The notes below the pieces were generated by a model. That model searched no databases. It had not been told where the DNA came from and saw nothing but the letters and a program-made list of their open reading frames with translations. Both the position numbers and the translations under genes were made by a program. Positions 1-6,330 of a stretch of DNA of 8,022 nucleotides are shown here, one piece after another. This DNA is from Ignavibacteriales bacterium (GTDB lineage: Bacteria; Bacteroidota; Ignavibacteria; Ignavibacteriales; Ignavibacteriaceae): assembly GCA_027349615.1 (NCBI GenBank), contig DAIEML010000104.1, positions 1 through 8,022 on the forward strand. The letters run 5' to 3'. The number at the start of each line of letters is the position of its first letter. The stretch's first letter is position 1.

Positions 1-1076
1 CGATCTTGCAATCAACGATTGATATTCTTTTTCATGCAAAGAATGTAAAACTGGTGGCTTTATTCGGACCGGAACATGGCGTTAGGGGTGATTATTCTGC
101 CGGCGCTTATGTTGAATCTTATACTGACAAAGAAACTGGTTTACCTGTTTATTCACTTTACGGCAAAACGAGTAAGCCGACTAAAGAGATGTTAAAAGAT
201 ATTGACGTACTTGTTTATGATATTCAAGACATCGGTTGTCGTTCTTATACTTATATCAGCACGATGGGAAAAGCTATGGAAGCTGCCGCTGAAAATAATA
301 TTCCAATTGTTGTTCTCGATCGCCCAAATCCACTTGGAGGAAATATTGTTGAAGGCAATTTAGTTGAAGACGGTTTTGAATCTTTCGTGAGCCAGTTTAA
401 AATTCCTTATGTGTATGGATTAACTTGCGGCGAACTAGCAAAATTACTTAATAGCGAAGGCATGTTGAAGAACGGCGAAAAATGTAATCTTACAGTTGTT
501 CCGATGAAAGGATGGAAAAGGAATATGAGTTTTGAAGATACCGGACTTCCTTGGGTATTAACCTCTCCTCATGTTCCACATTTTGATTCTCCGCAATTTT
601 ACGTAGCAAGCGGAATGATGGGTGAACTTGGGACTTTATCTGAAGGCGTTGGCTATACTCTTCCCTTCCAGGTTTTTGCTGCTGAATGGATTAATGCAGA
701 CTCATTAGCAGCCAAGATGAATGCGCTTGAACTTGAAGGTGTAATTTTTCGGCCAATTAATTTCAATCCTTTTTATGGAAGAGATAAAGGAAAAGAACTT
801 CATGGTGTGGAAATTTATTTTACTAATTATCGAAAAGTTAATTTGATGAGTTTACAGTTCTTGTTTATGCAGGTGCAAACAGAAATGTATCCAGACAAAA
901 ACCCGTTTTCTCTTGCCGATCAGTCAAGAATAAAATTCTTCGACAAAGTTTGCGGGACTTCAAAGGTTAGAGAATTATTTTCTAAGAATATGAAATATGA
1001 AGACATTAAAGATTTCTTAAATAAAGATGTGAAAAGTTTTAGAGAGTTATCTAAAAAATATTATTTATATCATTAA
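1..1076 (+). CDS. namZ: Exo-beta-N-acetylmuramidase NamZ family (DUF1343, GH171), 5' end cut off by the window
   Basis: The reading frame is open to the left edge; the first possible in-window start is a TTG at position 6, but the family normally has about 40-70 more residues (often with a signal peptide) before this point, so the gene is partial. Family hallmarks, counting from that TTG: F-G-P-E-H-G at residues 20-25 (the Glu codon is at 72-74), then L-P-V-Y-S-L-Y-G, V-Y-D-I-Q-D-I-G-C-R-S-Y-T-Y, L-D-R-P-N-P-L-G-G and G-L-T-C-G-E-L-A. The C-terminal half contains L-P-W-V-L-T-S-P-H-V-P and G-T-L-S-E-G. Characterised NamZ enzymes remove N-acetylmuramic acid from the non-reducing end of peptidoglycan fragments during wall turnover; the acidic residue of the PEHG region is the likely catalytic site, by family knowledge. 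The gene ends with TAA at 1074-1076, four bases from the stop of the convergent lipoprotein gene. The family call is firm; the substrate is inferred. Confidence 0.9.
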   Translation, partial: ILQSTIDILFHAKNVKLVALFGPEHGVRGDYSAGAYVESYTDKETGLPVYSLYGKTSKPTKEMLKDIDVLVYDIQDIGCRSYTYISTMGKAMEAAAENNIPIVVLDRPNPLGGNIVEGNLVEDGFESFVSQFKIPYVYGLTCGELAKLLNSEGMLKNGEKCNLTVVPMKGWKRNMSFEDTGLPWVLTSPHVPHFDSPQFYVASGMMGELGTLSEGVGYTLPFQVFAAEWINADSLAAKMNALELEGVIFRPINFNPFYGRDKGKELHGVEIYFTNYRKVNLMSLQFLFMQVQTEMYPDKNPFSLADQSRIKFFDKVCGTSKVRELFSKNMKYEDIKDFLNKDVKSFRELSKKYYLYH

Positions 1077-1080
1077 GAAA

Positions 1081-2757
1081 TTACTTAAATCTAAAATTTA
1101 GATTTGTTTGTATCCATCTCGCTCGAAGATTCAAAGTATCTGGATAAAAAGTAAATTGTTCAGATACTTTGAAAGGATATGGTTTTCCATAAGTATAAGT
1201 TTTGCTGCTGTCTGAATCATAATATCCCCAAAGAAAATATTTACCTGGCTGGATTCTTTCAAAACTATATTTATTAGAGTTCCTAACTTTCTGCTGATAT
1301 GTAATTTTATCGACGTCAATTCCTTGCAAAACAAGATAAGGATTTTTTTGCGTTTCACAATTTTCTATAGTACCAGATATGCCCGTGAAATCTAATCCAT
1401 TTATTGTTCTAAATTTATATTGATAAACTGAATCGAAAGCATTCCCGGCAGCATCCTTAAATCCATTCAAATTAAACTTGATGATATAATCAGTATTAGG
1501 TTCTAATTTTTGTGATGGAATAATTTTGAATGATGCGTCGTCAGAAAAATAAGTTTTAAACTGAATTTGTTTTTTCGAAGTGTCCGTAAAAGTCATATTA
1601 TTTTTTGCAGTTGATGAATCAAATGCATCGTTAAAATAAAATGAAAAAATAGGATTCAAAAAATCAACACTTGAAGATGAATTAATTGGAACAATTTTAA
1701 ATATTCCTGGTTTTGTAGTATCTGGCTTCTCATTCAAAGTTACTTGTACAAAATCATTAGTAAAAATATTTCCGAATTTATCTTTTATCGAATCAGCTAT
1801 TAAATATATTTCATCTTTGGATGGTAAATTTTCTTTTGTAACTAAAACTAATTCTGTTGCTTTTGTATTTCCTTTAAAAGCAAAAATTGGTTTAGAAACT
1901 TTTTGATCAGTAGAGTCAATAATAAAAAAATTATTTGATCGAATAATTGAATTATCAAATTCTTTAGTGAAATTTACAAGAATGTGAAATTTATCAGTCA
2001 TCGACGCGCTTACAAGTCGCGGTTTAACTGTATCAAGTTTAGTTAAAAAGAAATTCAATCCTTCATACAAAGAATCTTTATCATTTAAAGTTATATCTTC
2101 AGCCGGCATACCAATTTCGTCTTGGTCCGGCTGATAAATCAGATCTTTATATTGATCTCTAACTGCAAAAACTCTGTAAGTTGCTGAAGCTAATCCGGGT
2201 AATTTGTATGTACCATCGCTGCCTGTCTGTGAAATATAATCTGGTTTTCTCGTCATCGGATTTGCAACACTGTCACCGAGTGTATAAGCAAAAATCATTA
2301 TACCGTCTGGTTTACTATCAAAAACTTTTCCATCGATTTCACCTTTATCAATTTTATTTCCAGTTGAAAATGTTAAAGAAAAAGTTTGAGCCATTTTGTT
2401 GTGATTATTAAAATCTTGAAGATCAGTCCCAACAGTAAAAACATAAGTAGTATTCTTCTTCAATTTATTTGGGAAATATATTTTTACTGAAGTTCCAGTC
2501 CAGTCGAATTGAAGATCGCCTTCAATTGCTGGCGAAATAAATAATGCATCTTTCAGAGTGCGTTTTTCAATATACTTTGAAAAATCAAATTCTATGTGAT
2601 CATCAGAAAATTTTGTAGTTCCGTTTATAGGATAAACATCAACAATCTTTGGAGGAATCGTATCAATCGCTCCGCCGCCTGGCGGAAGTTGATTTGCACA
2701 TTTTGAAAATAACATTGCTGTGAAGAGCAGTATGATATATTTATATTTTTTTATCAA
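1081..2757 (-). CDS. Putative lipoprotein with bacterial Ig-like (Big_5-type) domains
   Basis: A 558-residue protein. Residues 1-20 look like a lipoprotein signal: a Lys/Tyr-rich start, a hydrophobic core (about 8-17) and Cys20 in L-F-S-K-C. The mature start, C-A-N-Q-L-P-P-G-G-G followed by D-T-I-P-P, resembles Bacteroidota-type lipoproteins with tandem Ig-like domains. An Ig-like domain spans about 34-133 (ending in a T-F-S-L-T-F-S-T strand). A transthyretin/carboxypeptidase-regulatory-like module follows at about 138-225 (G-T-Y-K-L-P-G-L). Further Ig-like modules lie at about 240-345 and 350-450 (Y-I-I-K-F-N-L-N, Y-K-F-R-T), and a C-terminal beta module runs from about 455 (S-F-E-R-I-Q-P-G-K-Y). 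No catalytic motif is visible, so it is probably a surface or periplasmic structural or binding protein. The start is a TTG: an in-frame TAG lies a few codons upstream with no ATG between, and the next ATG (residue 15) would destroy the signal peptide. It is last in the leftward block, 74 bp after the mltG fusion. The function is unknown. Confidence 0.85.
   Translation of the reverse strand: MIKKYKYIILLFTAMLFSKCANQLPPGGGAIDTIPPKIVDVYPINGTTKFSDDHIEFDFSKYIEKRTLKDALFISPAIEGDLQFDWTGTSVKIYFPNKLKKNTTYVFTVGTDLQDFNNHNKMAQTFSLTFSTGNKIDKGEIDGKVFDSKPDGIMIFAYTLGDSVANPMTRKPDYISQTGSDGTYKLPGLASATYRVFAVRDQYKDLIYQPDQDEIGMPAEDITLNDKDSLYEGLNFFLTKLDTVKPRLVSASMTDKFHILVNFTKEFDNSIIRSNNFFIIDSTDQKVSKPIFAFKGNTKATELVLVTKENLPSKDEIYLIADSIKDKFGNIFTNDFVQVTLNEKPDTTKPGIFKIVPINSSSSVDFLNPIFSFYFNDAFDSSTAKNNMTFTDTSKKQIQFKTYFSDDASFKIIPSQKLEPNTDYIIKFNLNGFKDAAGNAFDSVYQYKFRTINGLDFTGISGTIENCETQKNPYLVLQGIDVDKITYQQKVRNSNKYSFERIQPGKYFLWGYYDSDSSKTYTYGKPYPFKVSEQFTFYPDTLNLRARWIQTNLNFRFK
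1087..1105. repeat. Perfect 9-bp inverted repeat at the convergent gene ends
   Basis: AAATCTAAA (1087-1095) and TTTAGATTT (1097-1105) are exact reverse complements around one central A. The palindrome lies inside the last codons of the leftward lipoprotein gene, just past the stop of the rightward namZ gene. With only 4 bp between the two stop codons, any terminator must overlap coding sequence, and this is the best hairpin candidate for namZ. The stem is AT-only apart from one G-C pair on each side, and no clean T-run follows on either strand, so the terminator role is weak inference. Confidence 0.35.
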
Positions 2758-2808
2758 TACAGAAATAGAAAACTATTACAAATTTTTAATACGAAAATGA
2801 TAAACTTA

Positions 2809-2828
2809 GCCTTTAAATAAAATAAGGC
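2809..2828 (-). terminator. Weak hairpin after the chorismate mutase-MltG gene
   Basis: GCCTT (2809-2813) pairs with AAGGC (2824-2828) across a 10-base AT-only loop, directly downstream of the TAA of the leftward fusion gene. The stem is only five base pairs and the following leftward sequence has no solid U-run, so it could at most attenuate transcription between this gene and the lipoprotein gene. It may be chance. Confidence 0.22.
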
Positions 2829-2831
2829 AAA

Positions 2832-4223
2832 TTATTTTTTTAATGAATTAAGATGTTGTCTGTATTTATTTGCATTTTTTAAATGATCTTGGAAATTCGT
2901 TGAAAAATGATGCCCGCCATTTCCATTAGCAACAAAATATAAATAATTATTTTTATCTGGATACAAAGTTGCCAGAATTGCAGACTTATCCGGATTGTTA
3001 ATAGGACCCGGCGGTAAACCTTCATACTTATAAGTATTGTACGGAGATTTAATTTGCAAATCTTTATAATTAAGTCTAACCCATTTTCCTTTTTTAGCAA
3101 ACTCCACAGTTGGATCTGCTTGAAGTTTCATTCCTTTTTTAAGCCTATTATAATAAACTCCAGCAATAACCGGCATTTCAGATTTTTTGTTAGTCTCACC
3201 CTCAACGATTGAAGCGATTGTAATTATTTGCGGAATTGAATATCCAATTTTTTCTGCTCGTTGTTTAAGAGAATCATTCAAAAAATTTTTAAATCCTCTG
3301 TATAAAATCTTTAGAGCTTCATTTGGTGAACTTCTTTCAAAAACGAAATAATGCCTTGGAAGAATATATCCAAGCATTGAAGGTGAATCAATTCCAAGAG
3401 AATCCAAAAATTTTTGATTTTTACTTAATGATAATACATCTGCTGAATCAATAAAAGTATCGTGTTGAAGCGTTGAAGCTACTGATTCTAAAGTCGAACC
3501 TGGAATTATTGTAACTAATTTTAAAAGATCGCCTTTACCTTTTATAAAATAGTCAAGTAAATCAAAATAACTTAAACCGTTTGGAATTGAGTATCTAGCC
3601 GCTTTTATTCTTTTCTCAGCACCGTAGATAAATGCTGCAATTTTAAAATTAGTTTTACTTGGAATAATTCCTTTTGAATAAAGATCACTTGAAAGCTCTG
3701 ATAGTGTTTCACCAAATTTTATTTCTACTTTTATTGGAGACGGAGATTTGTAATAGTTAGACGTAAAAAAAGTTGAATACAAAACTCCAAGTACAACCAA
3801 AAAGAAAAATACAATTACAAAAAATTCTTTTTTAGACAATAGCTTGCTAAAACCTTTCTTAATGTTCTTTCCTGAGATTTTAAATATTTTACCTTTTTCC
3901 AATTCTTCTCTCTGGATAGCTCTTGATTCATCTAAAATTCTTTCATAAATCCGAAGCAAAGCTTCTTTCGTTAATGGCTCTTCTGTTAATGATGAAATTC
4001 TCTGACTAATTTCCTTTTCTCTTTTGGGATTATAAGTCGGTAAATTCATTGATTGTTTTACTCTGCCGATTAAAACAGAATGCAGTGTTCGCTTTACCAG
4101 CAGTTTTACTAGTTGCTTATCTATATCATCAATGCCATCGCGAAGTTTATTAAGAATATCTTCTCTTTCTTCTTTGCTAAGTGAATTTATTTCATTCTCA
4201 ATTTTGTTTATTAAATTTTCCAT
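2832..4223 (-). CDS. mltG: Fusion of AroQ-type chorismate mutase with the endolytic transglycosylase MltG
   Basis: A 463-residue protein counted from ATG 4223-4221; a TTG one codon earlier (4226) is a less likely start. No clear Shine-Dalgarno is present. Residues about 27-106 are an AroQ chorismate mutase: L-R-D-G-I-D-D-I-D, K-R-T-L-H, I-G-R-V-K, P-T-Y-N-P-K-R-E and D-E-S-R-A-I-Q. Residues R28, R45, K56, R68, E69, S100 and Q104 align with active-site residues of the E. coli enzyme; N65 replaces an Asp. A Lys-rich linker (about 108-133) precedes one transmembrane helix (about 134-153). The rest is MltG: an N-terminal LysM-like part from about 164, then the catalytic domain with A-S-I-V-E-G-E-T, where E341 matches the catalytic Glu. 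Other motifs are Y-Y-N-R-L, L-Q-A-D-P-T-V, E-G-L-P-P-G-P-I and G-G-H-H-F-S. MltG cuts nascent glycan strands at the outer face of the inner membrane; the mutase would convert chorismate to prephenate in the cytoplasm. The two domains lie in one uninterrupted frame. Old annotations of YceG proteins as aminodeoxychorismate lyase are not supported by these motifs. Confidence 0.93.
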   Translation of the reverse strand: MENLINKIENEINSLSKEEREDILNKLRDGIDDIDKQLVKLLVKRTLHSVLIGRVKQSMNLPTYNPKREKEISQRISSLTEEPLTKEALLRIYERILDESRAIQREELEKGKIFKISGKNIKKGFSKLLSKKEFFVIVFFFLVVLGVLYSTFFTSNYYKSPSPIKVEIKFGETLSELSSDLYSKGIIPSKTNFKIAAFIYGAEKRIKAARYSIPNGLSYFDLLDYFIKGKGDLLKLVTIIPGSTLESVASTLQHDTFIDSADVLSLSKNQKFLDSLGIDSPSMLGYILPRHYFVFERSSPNEALKILYRGFKNFLNDSLKQRAEKIGYSIPQIITIASIVEGETNKKSEMPVIAGVYYNRLKKGMKLQADPTVEFAKKGKWVRLNYKDLQIKSPYNTYKYEGLPPGPINNPDKSAILATLYPDKNNYLYFVANGNGGHHFSTNFQDHLKNANKYRQHLNSLKK

Positions 4224-4289
4224 CAAGCAATTTTAGGAATAATATAAATCAATAAATTATTTGGTAGTAAATTTTAATCGTCAGAATAT

Positions 4290-5303
4290 TTAGGCAAAAT
4301 GTTCTTTTGCTAACCCTGGAAATGGACTGAAATTTAATTTAGATTCATATCCTAATTCATAAAGCCTTAAACCTCTGAATGCAATCATTGCTGCATTGTC
4401 TCCGCAAAATTCCATTCTTGGAATTACAACTTTCTTATTAAATCTTTTTCCTAATTCAACAATTGAATTTCTTAAAGATTTATTTGCTGCAACTCCGCCA
4501 ACGAGTGAAATTGAATTTACGTTAAAATTATTTAATGCTTTCTCAGAATTTTTAATTAATGCTTTTACAACAGCTGCCTGAAATGAAGCGGCAATATCTG
4601 ATAAATCTTTTTCTGGAATTTTTTTTTGCTCTGAAAAATTATGTTGGATATATCTTAACACTGCTGTTTTTACTCCGCTGAAAGAAAAATTGTAAGGATC
4701 TTTTAATTCCGCCACCGGGAATTTTATTTTATTAAGATCACCACTTTCTGCAGCACTTTGAATTTTGGGGCCGCCTGGATATCCTAAACCAAGAAGTTTG
4801 GAAACCTTATCAAATGCTTCTCCGGCAGCATCATCAACTGTTGTACCTAACTTATGAATCTTTGAAAAACTCTCGACTAAAAGCAAAAGTGTATGCCCGC
4901 CGGAAACTACTAAAGTTAAAAAAGGAAATTCTGGTTTTTCTTCCATTAAAAATCCAGAAAAAATATGTCCTTCAATATGATTAACTGCAACAAAAGGTTT
5001 CTTCAATGAAAACGCCAGACCTTTTGCGAATGTTAATCCAACCAATAATGCACCAATCAATCCCGGACCAGCAGTTGCACAAATTAAATCAATTTCATTT
5101 AGATTTATTTTTGCTTTTTCAAGAGCATCTTTTATTAATGGAATAATAATTTGCAAATGAGCACGGCTAGATAATTCCGGAACAACACCGCCATATTTTG
5201 AATGAAAGTCTTGAGACGAAATTAAATTTGCTTGTAATTCTTCATCAGAAATTATTGCTACTGAAGTTTCATCACATGAGCTTTCTATTCCTAAAACATT
5301 CAT
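4290..5303 (-). CDS. tsaD: tRNA N6-adenosine threonylcarbamoyltransferase TsaD
   Basis: A 337-residue protein, the normal bacterial length, and complete. It transfers the threonylcarbamoyl group from threonylcarbamoyl-AMP to A37 of ANN-decoding tRNAs (t6A), acting in the cytoplasm with TsaB and TsaE, neither of which is in the window. The sequence is textbook: G-I-E-S-S-C-D-E-T-S at 5-14, G-G-V-V-P-E-L-S-S-R at 38-47, T-A-G-P-G-L-I-G at 77-84. The metal-binding motif H-I-E-G-H supplies H109 and H113. S-G-G-H-T, D-D-A-A-G-E-A-F-D-K and F-S-F-S-G-V-K-T follow, then the C-terminal F-C-G-D-N-A-A-M-I-A with the third metal ligand D302. Its ATG overlaps the TGA of the upstream proline dehydrogenase gene (ATGA), indicating translational coupling. 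There is no strong Shine-Dalgarno of its own, which fits coupling. A 63-66 bp gap separates it from the mltG fusion downstream. Confidence 0.97.
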   Translation of the reverse strand: MNVLGIESSCDETSVAIISDEELQANLISSQDFHSKYGGVVPELSSRAHLQIIIPLIKDALEKAKINLNEIDLICATAGPGLIGALLVGLTFAKGLAFSLKKPFVAVNHIEGHIFSGFLMEEKPEFPFLTLVVSGGHTLLLLVESFSKIHKLGTTVDDAAGEAFDKVSKLLGLGYPGGPKIQSAAESGDLNKIKFPVAELKDPYNFSFSGVKTAVLRYIQHNFSEQKKIPEKDLSDIAASFQAAVVKALIKNSEKALNNFNVNSISLVGGVAANKSLRNSIVELGKRFNKKVVIPRMEFCGDNAAMIAFRGLRLYELGYESKLNFSPFPGLAKEHFA

Positions 5304-6202
5304 TTCTTTATTCTGAATAAGCTTTTAAAAATGTATCCTGCAATTTGAGGATTTTCTTTCAATCTTCTAACTGAATATGCATACCAGTCTTTACCAAACG
5401 GAACGTATATTCTAATTTTGTTTCCTGAAGCATTAATTTTATCTCTCAAATCTTCTCTTACTCCAAGCAGCATTTGATATTCAAATTTATCTTTCGGAAG
5501 ATTTAAATCTTCAATTAGTTTTTGTGCACCGCTAATTAAAAATTCATCATGAGTTGCAATGCCAACATAATTACCGGCTTTCAAAATAGCTTCTAATGTT
5601 TTCAAATAATTTTCTCTAATTAATTGTTTATCCTTGTATGCAATATTCGGCGACTCGATATAAATTCCTTTACATAAACGATAATTTGTTCCAATTTTAT
5701 TTAACAAAATTACATCATCATAAGTTCTTTTTAAGTACGCTTGGACAACTACTCCAATATTGTCATAATTTTCTCTCAACTTTTTATATAAGTTGAATGT
5801 TTTATCTGTAAATGGTGAATCCTCCATATCAATACGAACAAAATTGTTATTCGCTTTAGCTTTTTCAATTAGCTCCGAAATTTGTTTCAATGCAAATTTT
5901 TCATCGATAGCTAATCCCATTTGTGTTGGTTTAATTGATAGATTAGCTTTTAGATTTTTTCTTGCAATTGTATCTAAAACTTCGAGAGCTTTATTCTTAG
6001 CCGATACAGCTTCTTCTTTATTTTTTACCGATTCACCTAAAACATCTATGGTTGCATAGATGCCTTTTTCATTTAGCTTTTTTACAAGCTCAACTGCATT
6101 ATCCAACGTTTCGCCGGCAATATATCTTTTGGAAAAAAAACCGACCATAGCTTTTGGCATTAACTGGACAATCGCTACAATAATTTTGTTAAAGAACGAC
6201 AC
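5300..6202 (-). CDS. Monofunctional proline dehydrogenase (PRODH)
   Basis: A 300-residue FAD-dependent (beta/alpha)8-barrel enzyme oxidising L-proline to pyrroline-5-carboxylate, the first step of proline catabolism; it lacks the aldehyde dehydrogenase half found in PutA. Family motifs are present in order: N-L-S-I-K-P-T-Q-M-G-L (87-97, with K91), R-I-D-M-E-D-S (123-129), V-V-V-Q-A-Y-L-K-R-T (151-160), R-L-C-K-G-I-Y (175-181), A-T-H-D-E (216-220), E-Y-Q-M-L-L-G-V-R (241-249). The C-terminal helix reads Y-V-P-F-G-K-D-W-Y-A-Y-S-V-R-R-L-K-E (266-283); R279/R280 are the expected proline-carboxylate binders. The start is GTG, supported by AGGAG seven bases upstream and by the natural N-terminus. 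A short hydrophobic, amphipathic N-terminal stretch (residues 3-23) could give membrane contact near the respiratory chain; this is inference. The next enzyme of the pathway is not in the window. The gene overlaps tsaD by 4 bp, an unrelated function. Confidence 0.93.
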   Translation of the reverse strand: MSFFNKIIVAIVQLMPKAMVGFFSKRYIAGETLDNAVELVKKLNEKGIYATIDVLGESVKNKEEAVSAKNKALEVLDTIARKNLKANLSIKPTQMGLAIDEKFALKQISELIEKAKANNNFVRIDMEDSPFTDKTFNLYKKLRENYDNIGVVVQAYLKRTYDDVILLNKIGTNYRLCKGIYIESPNIAYKDKQLIRENYLKTLEAILKAGNYVGIATHDEFLISGAQKLIEDLNLPKDKFEYQMLLGVREDLRDKINASGNKIRIYVPFGKDWYAYSVRRLKENPQIAGYIFKSLFRIKK

Positions 6203-6209
6203 AGTAAAT

Positions 6210-6214
6210 CTCCT
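6210..6214 (-). promoter_or_regulatory. Shine-Dalgarno AGGAG that fixes the GTG start of the proline dehydrogenase gene
   Basis: On the minus strand AGGAG is followed by seven bases and then GTG (6202-6200). It is the clearest ribosome binding site in the window; most other genes here lack one. It supports the non-ATG start and suggests that this gene is translated independently of pheA upstream. Confidence 0.7.
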
Positions 6215-6280
6215 ATCTATAGTTTTCCTCTATTTATTTTTTATTTACTATTCAAGAAACGAATTAAATTATAATTTCTT

Positions 6281-6319
6281 CTTAAACTTCAACGTGAACT
6301 TAAACTTTAGCTTAAACTT
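6281..6319. repeat. Three direct copies of CTTAAACTT between pheA and the proline dehydrogenase gene
   Basis: CTTAAACTT occurs at 6281-6289, 6299-6307 and 6311-6319 (AAGTTTAAG in the direction of the flanking genes), with start-to-start distances of 18 and 12 bp. They sit in the 128-bp gap 6203-6330, the longest space inside the leftward block. The same gap contains a minus-strand TATAAT (6273-6268) upstream of the proline dehydrogenase start, but I see no convincing -35 at normal spacing. The repeats could be operator sites for a proline-responsive regulator or simple low-complexity drift; nothing here decides. Confidence 0.5.
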
Positions 6320-6330
6320 TTCAAAGCTCC

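Noticed and set aside
1131..1358. Leftward open frame of 75 codons inside the lipoprotein gene, in another frame
   Set aside because: It is a shadow of the lipoprotein frame, which continues intact through the same stretch; there is no sign of a frameshift.
2181..2411. Rightward open frame of 76 codons inside the lipoprotein gene
   Set aside because: It is antisense to the lipoprotein reading frame; the Tyr/Phe/Leu-rich product has no recognisable motif.
2879..3100. Leftward open frame of 73 codons inside the chorismate mutase-MltG gene
   Set aside because: It is an out-of-frame shadow of the conserved MltG catalytic region, rich in Ile and Lys as expected from shifted AT-rich codons.
2832..4223. 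The MltG half as an aminodeoxychorismate lyase (PabC-like), which with chorismate mutase would make a purely chorismate-related protein
   Set aside because: YceG proteins were once mislabelled this way. The sequence shows the MltG motifs (A-S-I-V-E-G-E-T, Y-Y-N-R-L, G-G-H-H-F-S) and a membrane anchor, not the PLP-dependent fold of PabC.
4224..4289. Possible promoter between tsaD and the mltG fusion (TATATTAT-like sequence)
   Set aside because: The stretch is almost pure A/T, so -10-like matches are expected by chance, and neither a partner -35 nor a TAnnTTTG was found at proper spacing.
4396..4581. Rightward open frame of 61 codons inside tsaD
   Set aside because: It is antisense to conserved tsaD coding sequence; its existence is explained by codon bias.
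5793..6059. Rightward open frame of 88 codons inside the proline dehydrogenase gene
   Set aside because: It is antisense to a conserved enzyme, with no family resemblance and no start signal.
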